Assembly: GCA_963281255.1 (NCBI GenBank)
Contig: OY725488.1
Span: forward strand, 2,734,285-2,798,284
Direction: 5' to 3'
DNA: 64,000 bases
From: Aphrocallistes beatrix
Lineage: Eukaryota; Porifera; Hexactinellida; Sceptrulophora; Aphrocallistidae
Every line of letters begins with the position of its first letter. The stretch's first letter is position 1. Shown piece by piece: positions 1-11,074 of the stretch. The notes under the pieces are model-generated. The model was given only the letters and a program-made list of their open reading frames with translations. It did not search any database and had not been told where the DNA came from. Both the position numbers and the translations under genes were made by a program.

Positions 1-335
1 GCTATTATATCTTCAAGCAATTTTATCTTCTTGAATGACATGGCAATTTCTGCCCCTTTCCCTCTCTTCTTCCCTCCTCTTCGTCCTCTCCTTTTCACGT
101 GGCCGTGGCTCGTAAAATGGAAATTTCTGTCCCTTTCCCTCTCTTCTTCCCTCCTCTCCATCCTCTTCTTTTCACGTGGCCGTGGCTCGTAGAATGTCTC
201 CTCAGACGTTAAACTCATTGTTTCCTCCGGTGGTTCTGTTATCTCCTCCGATGGATCTGCTGTTATTTCCTCCGGTGTTTCTGCTGTTATCTCCTCCGGG
301 TTATCAGTCATTATTTCTTCAGATGTTCCAGTCAT
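1..335 (-). CDS. Partial charged, repeat-rich ORF running off the window start
   Basis: Reading the minus strand from an ATG at 335, 111 codons stay open to the window edge. The first part repeats a P-E-E-I-T-A type motif about four times. The second part is very rich in Arg, Lys and Glu, followed by a Gly/Arg/Lys stretch. No domain is recognised. A 77-bp tandem duplication lies inside it. Because 77 is not a multiple of three, the two copies are read in different frames, giving an acidic/basic stretch and then a basic one. The plus strand has a GTAAGT at 338 and is also partly open (a V-I-S-S repeat) but has a stop at 190. This may be a low-complexity host exon or a chance ORF over purine-rich DNA. 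Confidence 0.3.
   Translation of the reverse strand, partial: MTGTSEEIMTDNPEEITAETPEEITADPSEEITEPPEETMSLTSEETFYEPRPREKKRMERREEERERDRNFHFTSHGHVKRRGRRGGKKRGKGAEIAMSFKKIKLLEDII
45..198. repeat. 77-bp tandem duplication (two copies)
   Basis: The block starting AATTTCTG at 45 recurs at 122 with few changes, both ending at ACGTGGCCGTGGCTCGTA. It is polypyrimidine on the plus strand. Confidence 0.85.
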
Positions 336-810
336 TGTAAGTATAGGAATTTTATTAAAATTATTACGCGTTTATCAGTGTATTTATACAATCTCAATAA
401 TGCATGCTTAGATATAAATAAATCCTAACAACCTACCTGAAATACTGAAACGCTTTACGTCAATGCATTATTTCAACATAATTATCTCTTACAAAAATAG
501 CATTATATGCTAATAATAGTTCAGCATATATTAGTGAAATGACCGACTTTGCAGTTGAAAATAGCATCACCATATATATTTGACAATACGTATATTCATT
601 ATTGTAAAATATGAGGATTAAAAGGATCAACATAACCATTTTCAATGTCCTACTCCCACAATAATATCCCATTGATCTGAAAAGAAATGAGTTGTAAGCT
701 TATTCTGGAATAATTCACATTCATATGGTTGTTGCATTTTAACAGTTCATCATTTAATATAAACATTAAGGATATGTGCATAAAGAGTTCTATAACATTG
801 TGTCTTAATC

Positions 811-1083
811 GTCTCGTGGTGTATCTGCATGTAAGATTACACATTCGTCTCGTGGTGTATCTGCATGTAAGGTTACACATTCGTCTCGTGGTGTATCTGC
901 ATGTAAGAGAGCGAACATCGTCTCGTGGTGTATCTGCATGTAAGGTTACACATTCGTCTCGTGGTGTATCTGCATGTAAGAGAGCGAACATTCGTCTCGT
1001 GGTGTATCTGCATGTAAGAGAGTGCACATTCGTCTCGTGGTGTATCTGCATGTGTGTATCTGGTGTATCTGCAAGAGAGCGCA
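811..1083. repeat. Minisatellite, 36-38 bp period, seven copies plus a degenerate tail
   Basis: Units begin GTCTCGTGGTGTATCTGCAT at 811, 847, 883, 920, 956, 994 and 1032. They are followed by either a GGTTACACATTC or a GAGAGCGAACATTC type linker. A shortened, rearranged copy follows to 1083. Most periods are multiples of three, so both strands show long artificial ORFs. Confidence 0.9.
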
Positions 1084-1105
1084 CATTAGTACACATTCGT
1101 TCCAT

Positions 1106-2104
1106 ACAGTTGGTATATTATAACTTACCTACCTGGACTGGGCGTTCATGATTCAACACGCTACATTGAAGAACTGTAAGTTATATTAGTATAGTATGAT
1201 TCTTAATTAATCACTGTTTCAAAAATAATTTCAATTTTAATAGAATTCCCATTGAATTTCAATCAAAGCTGAAAATAGATTTTGAAAAGACTTAGTATCA
1301 ATGGAATTTCGATTTGACGTAATTTCAATCGGGCTTGAAATAGATTTCTAAAAGTAAACTCAATAGGCAACTAATCGGAACTAATGAGAAAATCTAAATG
1401 AGAGTTCGAACTAAATTAAGTTCAAACTACGAATCACATACTCGTTGATCAATTCGGATCCCAGGTAATACTACTAACTCGATTTTAAAACAAAACTCAG
1501 GTATCTTTAGTCAATTTAAATGTCCACTGATCGCATTTATGCTTATGAATATTTCCATAATGAAAATTATTAACTAAATAGTGCATGATAATATATATCA
1601 CACTGATATATCGCCTTCAAAATATATATGGATACATCTATTAATTAAAAAACATACCTATAAGCAGTTGAAATGTTCTCACAGCAAATGCAATGAATTG
1701 TAATTACCATCAATTGAATCAGTAATAGAATAATTGTATTTGGTGTCATCTAATCGTGTTGAATGAGATATTATAGGATGTGTCTTTACACTATTTTAGA
1801 GAGAATAATATATTCCATGAGTCGATACTACTTTAACTAATAATAATATACTTACAAAATAGGAGATTTGTTGAGATGATTATATAGATGGTGGTTATTT
1901 CGCCATTTAAAGTAGCTCAAAATAGAATCAGGGGCGCTCAAAGCAGCCACACATGACATAACGTCAAGAAAGGCGCCACTTACAGGATATCCAGCTAGCC
2001 AGCTTTCAAATCCTGAATTCGTCTGCACAAAAATTCCTATGAGCTACTGTAATAAAATGGATCGAAATGGTATAGCATGTCGCTGTTGTGTAGTCGATGT
2101 AGTA
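1106..2104. other. No gene seen
   Basis: AT-rich DNA without convincing coding sequence. The 3' end of the Helitron gene that stops at 2105 should lie here or a little further left, but I cannot identify the expected terminal hairpin. Confidence 0.5.
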
Positions 2105-3019
2105 CTACACCAACCTCTGACCATTAAAGGTAGGGTCACACAGGGATATAATGGGCACAATATTGTGTGCATAAATGGTGTCCACTCTCCAAAACTGGTG
2201 ATCATTATTAGTTGCATTGATCACTAAAATATCTAGATGCGCTAGAGCACCTAAAATAGCTAATTCTACATTTGTACCCCATTCGTTTGGAATGTTGATT
2301 AGCTCAAAATGATCGTCCAACTCCTCTTCACTTGTAATGCCTGACATGTGCATGACATTTAAGGTGTGTTCTGGACTAATGCGGAATTTTGTAATCAAAT
2401 TTGATTTCAAATCGTCGTAATGTTTCTCAGTACCAAATATGATATGAGATAAAGAACGGTAAAGACAATTACCGTCCCCAATGACAGGACACAGATTTAA
2501 AGTGTCCCCAAACATTTGTGATAGCCGTATTCGTAGGGATCTATAATACAGTCCTAAACAGCTATCAATAATAGTCACAAAAGTGTTCTCATAGTCTGCA
2601 ATCAACTCAGGATCCATGCCAATACTTATGGCTAACTGAGCCCTCATGTTCATGGAGAAGCGATTGACAGTACCTGTTAGACATACTGCTGCTCTAATAG
2701 GAATTGAGGGTTGACTGGGAGCTGGATCCCTGTCATCCCTGTCATCCTCAGAGCGACTCCTAAAGTCTGCAGTAGAAAATGAAATTTCACTCAATGATAT
2801 ATCTATTTGAGAAAGATTCATGGTATCATTAAGGGATGGATTGATATTATGGTTTTGGAATACCTCACGGTAGACCACATTCCTAATCCAAACGCCACCC
2901 GAAGTGGAATAGTTTGCTCCGCAAACCATGACTTTCAAGCCCTTAGGGTTCTTAACTCGACTCAGGGCAACGTACAATTGTCCATGACTGAATATCAGGA
3001 GATGGTAGAAATATACCAA
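2105..3019 (-). pseudogene. Helitron helicase motif VI and C-terminal OTU-like cysteine protease
   Basis: Begins with helicase motif VI (HGQLYVALSRVKNPKGLKV) after a frameshift near 2990. A low-complexity linker and an OTU-like domain follow. The OTU nucleophile region is PVIGDGNCLYRSLSHIIFG, with catalytic-type Asp and Cys present, at about residues 175-195. The matching C-terminal histidine is not clear in the remaining 60 residues, so the domain may be truncated. OTU domains are deubiquitinase-type proteases and occur at the C-terminus of some animal Helitron proteins; their role in transposition is unproven. The first 12 residues are a shadow frame. Confidence 0.85.
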
Positions 3020-3662
3020 CAGATTCTAGACTCTGCCCCTGCCCTTTGTTAATTGTTATACAATAGGCAGGGCGAATGGGAAACTGCTTCCGTCTGAGAA
3101 CAAACGGAAAATCTGTTTCAGAAGGAGTCATTATAATGCGAGGAATGAACACTCGTTTGCCACAATGGACACCTGTGGCAATTTCGGCATCTATAACATT
3201 GTTTAAAAATGCTCTAATTAGTAATCGGGTGCCATTACACATCCCATTCGTGGGATCGAGACTGCGCAATAGTATAATTGACGCATACTCCTTAAGGTAG
3301 AGGTGGTGTGGAGGCAAGCTTGTAGGCGTAATAGAATTAAGGTATTCAGTAGGATACATAGCTGCCTGACTGGTATCTACTGAGTCTGCACTCAGTAATA
3401 CCTTTGCTTCACCAGGAAGTTGGTCAATCACGTATTTATTTATCTTTTCAGTTGTCTCATTTTTAGGAGACATCATAATACGTGGCGTGACGTAATCACG
3501 ATCATTAAAGTGTTCTTTAATGTTACCATATATAGCAGTGGCTAAGTCTGCAATAGACTCACCACGTACTACATATTTGTGATCTAAATGAATCATGTTA
3601 TTCTCATCATGAGGCTCAGTACCTTCTCCTACCCTCAATAAAAGGTCAGAGAAGTTACTCAC
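2952..3662 (-). pseudogene. Helitron Pif1-type helicase, C-terminal half
   Basis: Same reading frame as the previous block after the TAA at 3681. It contains the family sequence YLNSITPTSLPPHHL followed by LKEYASIILLRSLDPTNGMCNGTRL and, at the end, CITINKGQGQSLESVGIFL, which corresponds to late SF1 helicase motifs. A frameshift near 2990 then moves the motif VI segment (GQLYVALSRV) into another frame, so the tail read in this frame (after about residue 225) is not original sequence. Confidence 0.88.
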
Positions 3663-3680
3663 CTCTTCATGATCCTGGCA

Positions 3681-5399
3681 TTAATCCATTCGAAGACGCA
3701 TATTTATGGTCAATTTCATCACTTTGACATGGTGCCAAAGTGAAGATCTGTTAAGGCAGGCTGATACGACCTCGGCCCTCGATCCACGCCTAATGATGGG
3801 TAGGATTTGTCGGAAGTCACCTCCAAATGCAATAACTTTGCCGCCAAATGGTAGATCATTGGAGCAGAGATCTCTCAATGTCCGATCTATACATTCAGCA
3901 GCATGTTTATGCATCATAGGAGCTTCATCCCAAACTAAAAGCTTAGCACCCTGTATAAGTTTGGCTAAAGCACTCTGTTTAGTGATATTACACACAGATA
4001 GTTCATTCAACGTGATAGGAACTTTCAGCCTAGAATGAACAGTTCTCCCGCCTTCTAGGAGGAGAGCTGCTATTCCAGATTTAGCCATTGCTAGTGCGAT
4101 TTCACCACGGGAGCGAATCTTAGCTAACAATGTATTGTACAAAAATGTTTTGCCAGTCCCACCGGGACCGTCAACAAAAAATGCTTTGTTTTCAGCAATA
4201 GGATTGTCTATAGACTCCATAATAGAGTTATATGCACTCAACTGATCAGGGTTCAGTAAAGGCACGTTGGTATCTGCAATTATGGCTAGTTCAGGTGCAT
4301 CATAAGCAAGTTCATCTTGAATGATGCGCGGTAGATCAAATGGACTCCTATCTTGAGTGGGGATATGCATTCCGGGATAATCGGACAAATATTTTCCATG
4401 CTTTTCTAAGCGATTCTCAATATCTAGTAACGCACTATTCAAAACAGACGCATTCAATTTGACATTGGGAAAAAGAATTCTCGCACGAAGTAGAAAATCC
4501 TCTGCAAGAGACGCCTTATGCTTATTCCACAGTGCTAGTGGGTCACATGGCTCATTGAATAGAAGGATAGTAACAAATAACTGTCGCAGTTGTGCTGGCA
4601 TAGCACAGTTAGCGGCCTCAGTGAGACAGTCATCGGACTCCTGGTCATCTTCCAACAGGCCTCGTCTACGGTATGCCTCCTTAAAGGTAGTGCAGACGGT
4701 GCCATCAGGGAGAGTGCGGATATCCTGGTAACAGGTACAGCCTGTTACATGGTTGAGAAGCATTCTGAGGAAGTAACGCTCTCCTTCACCGGGATGGGCG
4801 GAATAGACACGACCTATCATGTTACCATGTCCTTTCAACCTTTCGGTCCACTCACGTTTGGATTTATTCCACACAAACTCATCAGGGAAGTTGGTGTATG
4901 TGAGCTTGCGAGCACTAAGGTATTTTTGGTTTGCCAAAAACCATCCTGTAAGGGTGGTATCTCTCTGTCTACGAAGAACCTCCTGCAAGTCAGAATCTCC
5001 GGTAAACACGACAGGCTGGTGATGCTCCAGATGGAGAGCTAACCTCATGACATGTGGTAGGTTAGCATGAAGCTCATACGCAAAGAGTCGGTAGCAGGAT
5101 TCAGCAGCAGAAACATAACGCGCTTCAAGATAATTGACAATCTCATCGACGTCCATGGTTGCTTTGTTAGTGCTATTTCCAGCACTATCACCAATGCGAA
5201 ATTCGACAATAGCTCTATCATGGCCCTTATACACATACTTGTAGAGGTATTTAACAGCACTAATGGTAGAGCAAATCTCAATATTTATATGAGCATTGTA
5301 TCTCAAAAGTAAATATGGATTGTATGGAACAACCCACCTATTGTCCAGCTGAATTCCATTCACAATAACTGTACGGCCGTTATTTCGACGTTTGTACAT
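3681..5399 (-). pseudogene. Helitron Rep tyrosine region and Pif1-type helicase, N-terminal half
   Basis: In frame with the Rep block upstream, separated only by the stop at 5454. The paired catalytic tyrosines lie in AVKYLYKYVYKGHD near residues 48-62. The Pif1-like SF1B helicase follows: Walker A in DGPGGTGKTFLYN (about residues 405-417), Walker B in KLLVWDEAPMMH (about 480) and FGGDFRQILPI (about 525). The helicase would unwind the donor strand. A TAA at 3681-3683 interrupts the frame just before the C-terminal half, which resumes in the same frame. Confidence 0.93.
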
Positions 5400-5453
5400 A
5401 GGATAGCTGTCATTACCGGTTGTGGTAAACTGAGAAAATACTTTGGGGTATTT

Positions 5454-7055
5454 CTAGCTGCATTTTCCATCGCGCATACAGGCAGCATGTTTCCTTACTA
5501 CGCCGCATGGGCTGTGGATCATGCAGTACTTCACAATATGATAAAGTCTGGGGTTGAGATCCTTGTCAGGAATCTCAGCACAGACTATCTTATCGTACAT
5601 AGTAGGATCTCTAGGTTTATCCTGATCAGATAGGATGATCAGGATATGTGCATGAGGGAGACCGCGCTTTTGAAACTCGATGGTGTATACGTGCGCGAGT
5701 GGTCTCCCTAGAACATGCTTAACGCAGATGTCATTAAGCAGTTCACGCAATTTCATTCTGAATACTCTTATAGTTAAGTCTGGACGGTCAGTCGCTTTCT
5801 GATTCAATAAAAGAGCAGAAGAAATCTCTTCCCATTTCGGGTTACATGTAAATGTAATAAGCAAATCAGGTTTACCGTATTTCCGTACGATAGACATACT
5901 GCCCTGATAGAGCTCGAACATCTGTCGAGGACTGCCAGTGAAGGAAGAAGGTAGTATGATCCTCTTTCCATACGCCATAGGATTGACGTCACCTGCAGAT
6001 ACTGCATCAGCCAGACCTTTGTATAGATCCACTCTGATCTTTTCCTGGTTTAACTTTATGTAGTTCAACCTTTGCTGCTCAACTTTAGCGTACATGTCCA
6101 CGATATACTGGTGGAACAGTCTGCCAAAGAGATGCAGATAGCTCAGAGAGCTCCTCACCATCAGGCGGTAAGAGTAGAACTCCATTGCAGTGACACAGCC
6201 TTTCCCGCTACTGTGGGGAATGCCCAGATGCCAGCCGTTATCTCCTGAAGGAAACAATAAAACATAATGGAGGCTATCGTATGCACAATTGGTTTCAGTG
6301 ATACGTTTTAAACCTCCTGTACGTGCATGCAGCACTATATCCCTGGTTGCCACACCTTCAGTGTAGCCATCTCCAGGCATTATGACTGCTATTTCAGGAG
6401 CAGTTGGAACGTTATAGCGTCTCGGATCTGGTGCACCATCAGCTCTGATGGTCATCCTAACGTCTACTCCCCCCTTGTCTCTCATCATATCGACACCTTG
6501 TCTGAAGTGAGAGACGTAGGGGTTTACTTCATGCAGCAAGTTCTGCAGTAGTCGCAGCTCGGGGAGACTCGCATCTCCAAGGTGTCGCTGGCGATTCTCC
6601 AGCTCTCCCTCAGGAGTACCATCATGGATGTAAATTTGTGCAAATGAAGGAGCTTCTCCTACTCGAGGAGTCAGCTGCCCAATGTAATGATGCACAACAC
6701 CATGGATACGGAATGTGTACACTCCGCGCCTAGCGCTAGCTAGCTCTTTATCGAGATTAACGCCGAGTGAAGCGAACGCTAGAGCCGAGTTATAAGCTCG
6801 AATGTGTTCTCTGAATGCTCTGCCTCGACTGTCAGTAGCCGTCAGCAGATGCATCAGCAGCTCAGGAGGAGAAGGTAAGGCGGGAATAACCACCTTCCCT
6901 TGTCCGCAGCAGATGGAAAACTTGAAGTCATCCTTAGTGCTAGTGGAGAGTTTTTCATTCTCCCAAAATTTAGCATTACAATGTGAACAGTGATATTCCA
7001 TCCGTCCAACTGAAAATTCGTCAATTATGTCATCAGAAGTTTCAGTTACTTGCAT
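5454..7055 (-). pseudogene. Helitron Rep (Helitron-like N-terminal, HUH nuclease) domain
   Basis: Rep makes the single-strand nick and joins DNA ends during rolling-circle transposition. The 533-residue block has a cysteine-rich start (YHCSHCNAKFWENE), the family motif FTCNPKWEEI at about residues 405-415, and the two-histidine metal site in KRGLPHAHILIIL near residues 465-480. The C-terminal cysteine/histidine cluster (HSPCG, CMRDGKCS) follows. It ends at a TAG at 5454-5456, but the next block continues in the same frame through KYPKVF, so this is a nonsense mutation rather than a natural end. Codon use and family similarity look normal otherwise. Confidence 0.92.
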
Positions 7056-7093
7056 ATAACGTGCAATAAAAGGAATGTAAAGTTAGTTTTACC

Positions 7094-7860
7094 TTTACTC
7101 TTGGCTAACTGATACGTTCTCTGATATCTCAGGCGAACAGACCTCTGTAAAGAGCTCTGCTTTGTATTCCTAGCAGTCTGGTACCTCCGCTGCGCTTCAA
7201 GCCGCATAACTTTCTCCTGGGAGCTCTGCTTCCCGAAATGAGCAGTCTGGTATTTCAGCTGCGCTTCAAGTCGTTTAGCTTTCTCCTGGGAGCTCTGCTT
7301 ATCAAAATGAGCAGTCTGGTATTTCAGCTGCGCTTCAAGCCGCATAACTTTCTCCTGGGAGCTCTGCTTCCCGAAATGAGCAGTCTGGTATTTCAGCTGC
7401 GCTTCAAGTCGTTTAGCTTTCTCCTGGGAGCTCTGCTTATCAAAATGAGCAGTCTGGTATTTCAGCTGCGCTTCAAGCCGTTTAGCTTTCTCCTGGGAGC
7501 TCTGCTTATCAAAATGAGCAGTCTGGTATTTCAGCTGCGCTTCAAGCCGTTTAGCTTTCTCCTGGGAGCTCTGCTTTTCAAAATGAGCAGTCTGGTATTT
7601 CAGCTGCGCTTAAGTCGCTCAGCTTTCTGCTGAGAGCTCTGCTTCGCGTAATGAGTAGCCTGGTACTCCATTTGGCGATTAAGGCGGGCTTCCCTTGCCT
7701 CCGAGGTATCACTCAACCGCGCAAATTTCTTACGTTGAGCATCACCATGAAAACGTTTCTCGCAAGAACGTCCACGCTTATTCTTTAGAAGGGGCATTTC
7801 TAAACAAATTGAACAGAGAACAAAACAAAATTTTATGATCCATGAGTTAAAGAAAGTCAT
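7094..7860 (-). pseudogene. Helitron protein N-terminus: basic region and 23-residue repeats
   Basis: This is the first coding block of the Helitron protein. It opens with a basic, nuclear-localisation-like stretch (KKRGRSCEKR region). It then carries at least seven near-identical 23-residue units built on RLEAQLKYQTAH and KQSSQEK, a heptad-like, charged, probably helical array typical of Helitron N-termini. A single missing base near 7611 shifts the frame between the first block (starting 7860) and the repeats. The block may join the Rep block by a 44-bp intron (about 7092-7049, GT...AG, with CTAAC inside), which would keep frame (K|V-T-E-T). Alternatively the Rep ORF starts at its own ATG at 7055. 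Confidence 0.7.
7172..7654. repeat. 69-bp coding tandem repeat, seven copies
   Basis: Units start at 7172, 7241, 7310, 7379, 7448, 7517 and 7586, exactly 69 bp apart. The next, divergent unit starts at 7654, 68 bp on, which locates a 1-bp deletion in the last full unit. Confidence 0.92.
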
Positions 7861-8261
7861 TATATTAATTATTTAGGACTATAGTTCAAGAATTTGGATA
7901 ATGAATGGCATTATAAAAGGCTGATAATTGATTGGTTCACATAAACCAATGAATTTCAATCACAATTAGTTCTTTTGATTGTATGCATAAGTCACTACCA
8001 TTTTATTCCAATGTATTTGCATTATAAAATAATCGAATTTGATTGGTCAGGACATTTTGTCACCTATCTCGGCGAGGTGTGAACATTTCGCTTAGATCTT
8101 CGAACTTAATCCTAGATTCACCATTTGACACCTACATGCCAATTTTCATATTTCTACGACTTGCCAATTCTTCAATCAATTCGGACAAACAAAAAAAAAA
8201 AAAAAAAAAATCCTGGAGTTTTAATATATAAGATACAATAATCGAGTTTTAATAGTAAGGA

Positions 8262-8716
8262 TGTATATATCTGCAACGAATTGATTGAAGAAACTGTCAG
8301 GCCCAGAAAGCAGATTTTTGGCATGTGGGAGTCTTTTGGCTATTGCTCCACTAAGTTCTGAGCTCAGACGAAAATGTCGACTCATCATGGAATTATGTCG
8401 TCATTGTCACCTTTTTTATAATTAGAAATCTGAGGCGATAGAAAGTTGAGATTTTAATAGAATGTGTATACTAATATATCTCACATATGATACAACTCTC
8501 ATCCAAACATAATGACTCATCACTATGTTATGACGTCATCATTACGCATCAAATTTAGTTATTATTCGAGTGTTATCGATTATAACAGTAAGACAGACGT
8601 ATTTTGAGATGTTGTCCCCTATAATTAATCAATATGACCCCAAGCGACCGAAGGTAGCATCCGGCGGACACAAAGTGTCTGCCAGCCGCGCAGCGCAAGC
8701 AAGCGAAGCGCACTTG
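8262..8716 (+). mobile_element. Short Helitron, family A (copy 2), 5' truncated
   Basis: Runs from TGTATATATCTGCAACGAAT to a 3' end with the stem CAAGCG...CGCTTG-type hairpin (here degenerate, GCGCACTTG), followed by T. It shares body sequence with the copies near 22.2, 31.3 and 55.8 kb. It lacks the TCCTTACTATT start and abuts the Helitron 5' end at 8261 head to head. Confidence 0.75.
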
Positions 8717-9785
8717 TAATTAGTACAACTTCATCATTCGATGCCTGACACCATGAATTATATCACACATCTCACTATCCTGCACATACTATAGCGATTC
8801 TTCCCAAAGACCATGAACCACATCATAATGATCAAGCCTGTACGTCCAGTCAATCGAGTTGGGCATAAGATACGAATTCCTTTGCTTCCAGTGGCTATAG
8901 CTCAATTTTGAGAAGCTGGAGAATAGAATCTCGTCTTGGTGACTGTTTCACTAGTTTAGTCATCTCGTGAGTGATAACTAGCGATACTTTCATTATCTTC
9001 TTTTTAATAGCATCGCTACAAGTTAAGAGAATGTCCATCGCATTGAGTAATATTGCTTCAACATCTGCACATAACTAATTGAACTTGCACTATTGAAACA
9101 ATCGCCTCGAAATGTAATGTTTTGAGGAAGGGTGCGAAAATATAAATAATCTATACTCCAGGCGCAAGTCTACTAGTTTGATAAATATCAGTTTAATATA
9201 TTTATTGAGAACATCTGGACAGGCATTGGGATGTACGTACGTCGTCCATTCTCTATACTAATAGATTTGTATATTATGAGCTGTAGTATAACATTTTCAA
9301 GTCCCTTAAATATCCGATTCGGAGCTCTGTCATTTGATAGCGTTCGGATGTTTACCACTGCTCCTGGAATCAAATTCTACCAACAATTGCTAGCCTATGG
9401 AAACCCATAATGATGTCATCCTTTGGTTTCTGATTGTTCATATTTCCACCCTTCCTGGATAAATGTATTCATACATCCCGAAAATTCACATCTAAATTGT
9501 TATGATACTATTCTATTTATCGAATCAAGGGCATTTAATTTCTAATAGATACACATGCTAAAAATATTTAATCTTGAAAGAGCGTAATTAGTTTGAAAGC
9601 TAATAAACCGAGTAACTTGAATGTGAAGAGAGCGAATTTGAAGTCAGATTTAGTGTGTCCCTTAATGATTGAATCATTTTCATTTGAAAATGGATTAGTA
9701 CTACTATCATATCAATTTAAACAAAAGATTAGTGTGTACGAAGGCTTTTATCCACATAGTGTAAATATTTACTTCGACACTTTAA
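8717..9785. other. No gene seen
   Basis: AT-rich, no coding similarity recognised. A 78-codon plus-strand ORF at 9593-9829 is open but has no clear features of its own and overlaps the start of the exon candidate below. Confidence 0.4.
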
Positions 9786-10030
9786 CTAATATTTACTTAT
9801 ACTTTACACATTTTTGTTTTAGATCTTGAAAACCTGGATTCTCTAAATTGCTCACAATCAGCTTTCCCGTTTTCTCGCATATTTGTTTTAGAGACGATTC
9901 ATGAATTTTATTTATGTGATTCTTTAGAAAATAAGGTTAGCTATTTTATTATTCCTAACACTGCAAACCGGAATTTGCAGTCGTTGTTTAGTGCAGAATT
10001 GAAATTATTTAAATCAAATCCTAACCCTCA
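9786..10030 (+). CDS. Candidate exon of an unknown gene
   Basis: An acceptor-like TTTTGTTTTAG at 9812-9822 is followed by an open frame (starting with DLENLDSLNC) continuing to CAAG|GTAAAT at about 10030, which reads as a donor. The roughly 68 residues inside (including FPFSRIFVLETIHEFYLC and IIPNTANRNLQSLF) look like globular protein rather than simple repeat, but I do not recognise the family. Upstream ORF sequence at 9593-9765 might be a preceding exon, but its phase does not join cleanly. Confidence 0.3.
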
Positions 10031-10032
10031 AG

Positions 10033-11074
10033 GTAAATAATTATCTTATATCTATTCTTGTTATCAGTGTTTATCTTTTTATAATATTTCATTCGCTTGT
10101 GCTATCTCAAGTAGCACTTGCTAAAAAGGCATGAACTTTTATGTATAAGGCGTAAACCGAAGATATATCAATTGAAAACACATCTTTGAGACCTGATTTT
10201 GTATAAATACGTAGTATATTATACTATATAATAATATTATTCTTATATGGTATATGATACTATGTAAGAATATATTTTCACGGTCCCGACAGTTTTCTTA
10301 TATAGTGTAACTACTGTATGTACTTTATTCCACTGTATATGATGTTTTGGTCGAGGTTTGTAGCACAGGTCAGCAAATGTTGAAGTTTAACCTTAGGGTA
10401 TAAGTACGTTTGGAAGAATACAAAGTAAGTTGAACATGTAAAAATGTATTTGAGGCCGAATTTTGTGTACGTATCTGTTACTGATTAAAACAGTGCTTCT
10501 CAATCTTTTTCTAATTGCAGCACCCTTAAATATACTTACTTTTATAAGTCGCACCTGCATATATTATATTCTACAAGGATTTTATCGTAAGATCCATTGG
10601 GTGATATAGGTATATGCATGAGCAGTTGTAGAAAAATGTCGGTCTTCAGGCCGACAGTCCCAGTCCCAGGAAGTTACATTGCCCACGATATCTATATATC
10701 GTAATAGATCAGGACTACTCAATTTATGAAAACTCTTAAGAATTCTCACATTTCTAGGTTCGAAGTCTCGGAATCTAAATTTTAAAATACCATGTACATA
10801 TATAGAACTCACTTTTAGTTTAAAATAATAACTATCTTAAAAGGTGTGAAATATGTATACTATATCAATATGTTAATAACTCATAAAATATTCGAGATGT
10901 ACAAAGTTAACCGCGCATGCTTAAGTTTCACAGCGCATTCCTTAAGATGCACAATGCATGCTTAAAGTTTATAGCTGGTGCGATGTCCTAGAAATCTGAT
11001 AATGATGGCATTAACGCTTTGTGCATTCCTAATGTTTATTTCTGGTATATAGATCCATAATTTAAAAGAGAAAC
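10033..11074. other. No gene seen
   Basis: AT-rich, no recognised coding sequence or repeat structure. Confidence 0.4.

Larger units (their letters stand above)
2105..8261 (-). mobile_element. ORF-bearing Helitron (Rep/helicase/OTU); 5' end at 8261, 3' end unresolved
   Basis: Helitrons move by rolling-circle replication using a Rep-helicase protein, begin with TC and insert between A and T. On the minus strand this element starts at 8261 with TCCTTACTATTAAAACTCGA, and the flanking base is A on that strand, as expected. The same 5' terminus starts the short non-autonomous repeats elsewhere in the window. The minus-strand gene follows in the order N-terminal repeats, Rep, helicase, OTU protease. 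The lower limit given is only the end of the OTU ORF. A short 5'-truncated family member abuts head to head from 8262. Confidence 0.75.

Noticed and set aside
811-1083. CRISPR-like array (36-bp period)
   Set aside because: The units are contiguous with no unique spacers, and the surroundings are eukaryotic transposon DNA; it is a minisatellite.
650-1151. Overlapping ORFs of about 140-150 codons on both strands
   Set aside because: They result from the minisatellite period being a multiple of three; no independent coding signal.
1440-1500. Displaced Helitron 5' terminus near 1470
   Set aside because: The match to TACTATTAAAACTCGATTAA is partial and lacks the TCCT start; not enough to place the 3' boundary of the coding Helitron.
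1920-2000. Helitron 3' hairpin next to the OTU stop codon
   Set aside because: The GC-rich stretch GGGGCGCTCAAAGC does not match the family hairpin or form a convincing stem with a CTRR end.
7238-7633. Plus-strand ORF of 131 codons
   Set aside because: A shadow of the 69-bp coding repeat on the opposite strand.
8188-8210. Poly-A run as a retroposon tail
   Set aside because: It lies just inside the Helitron 5' end; no retroposed body or target duplication is associated with it.
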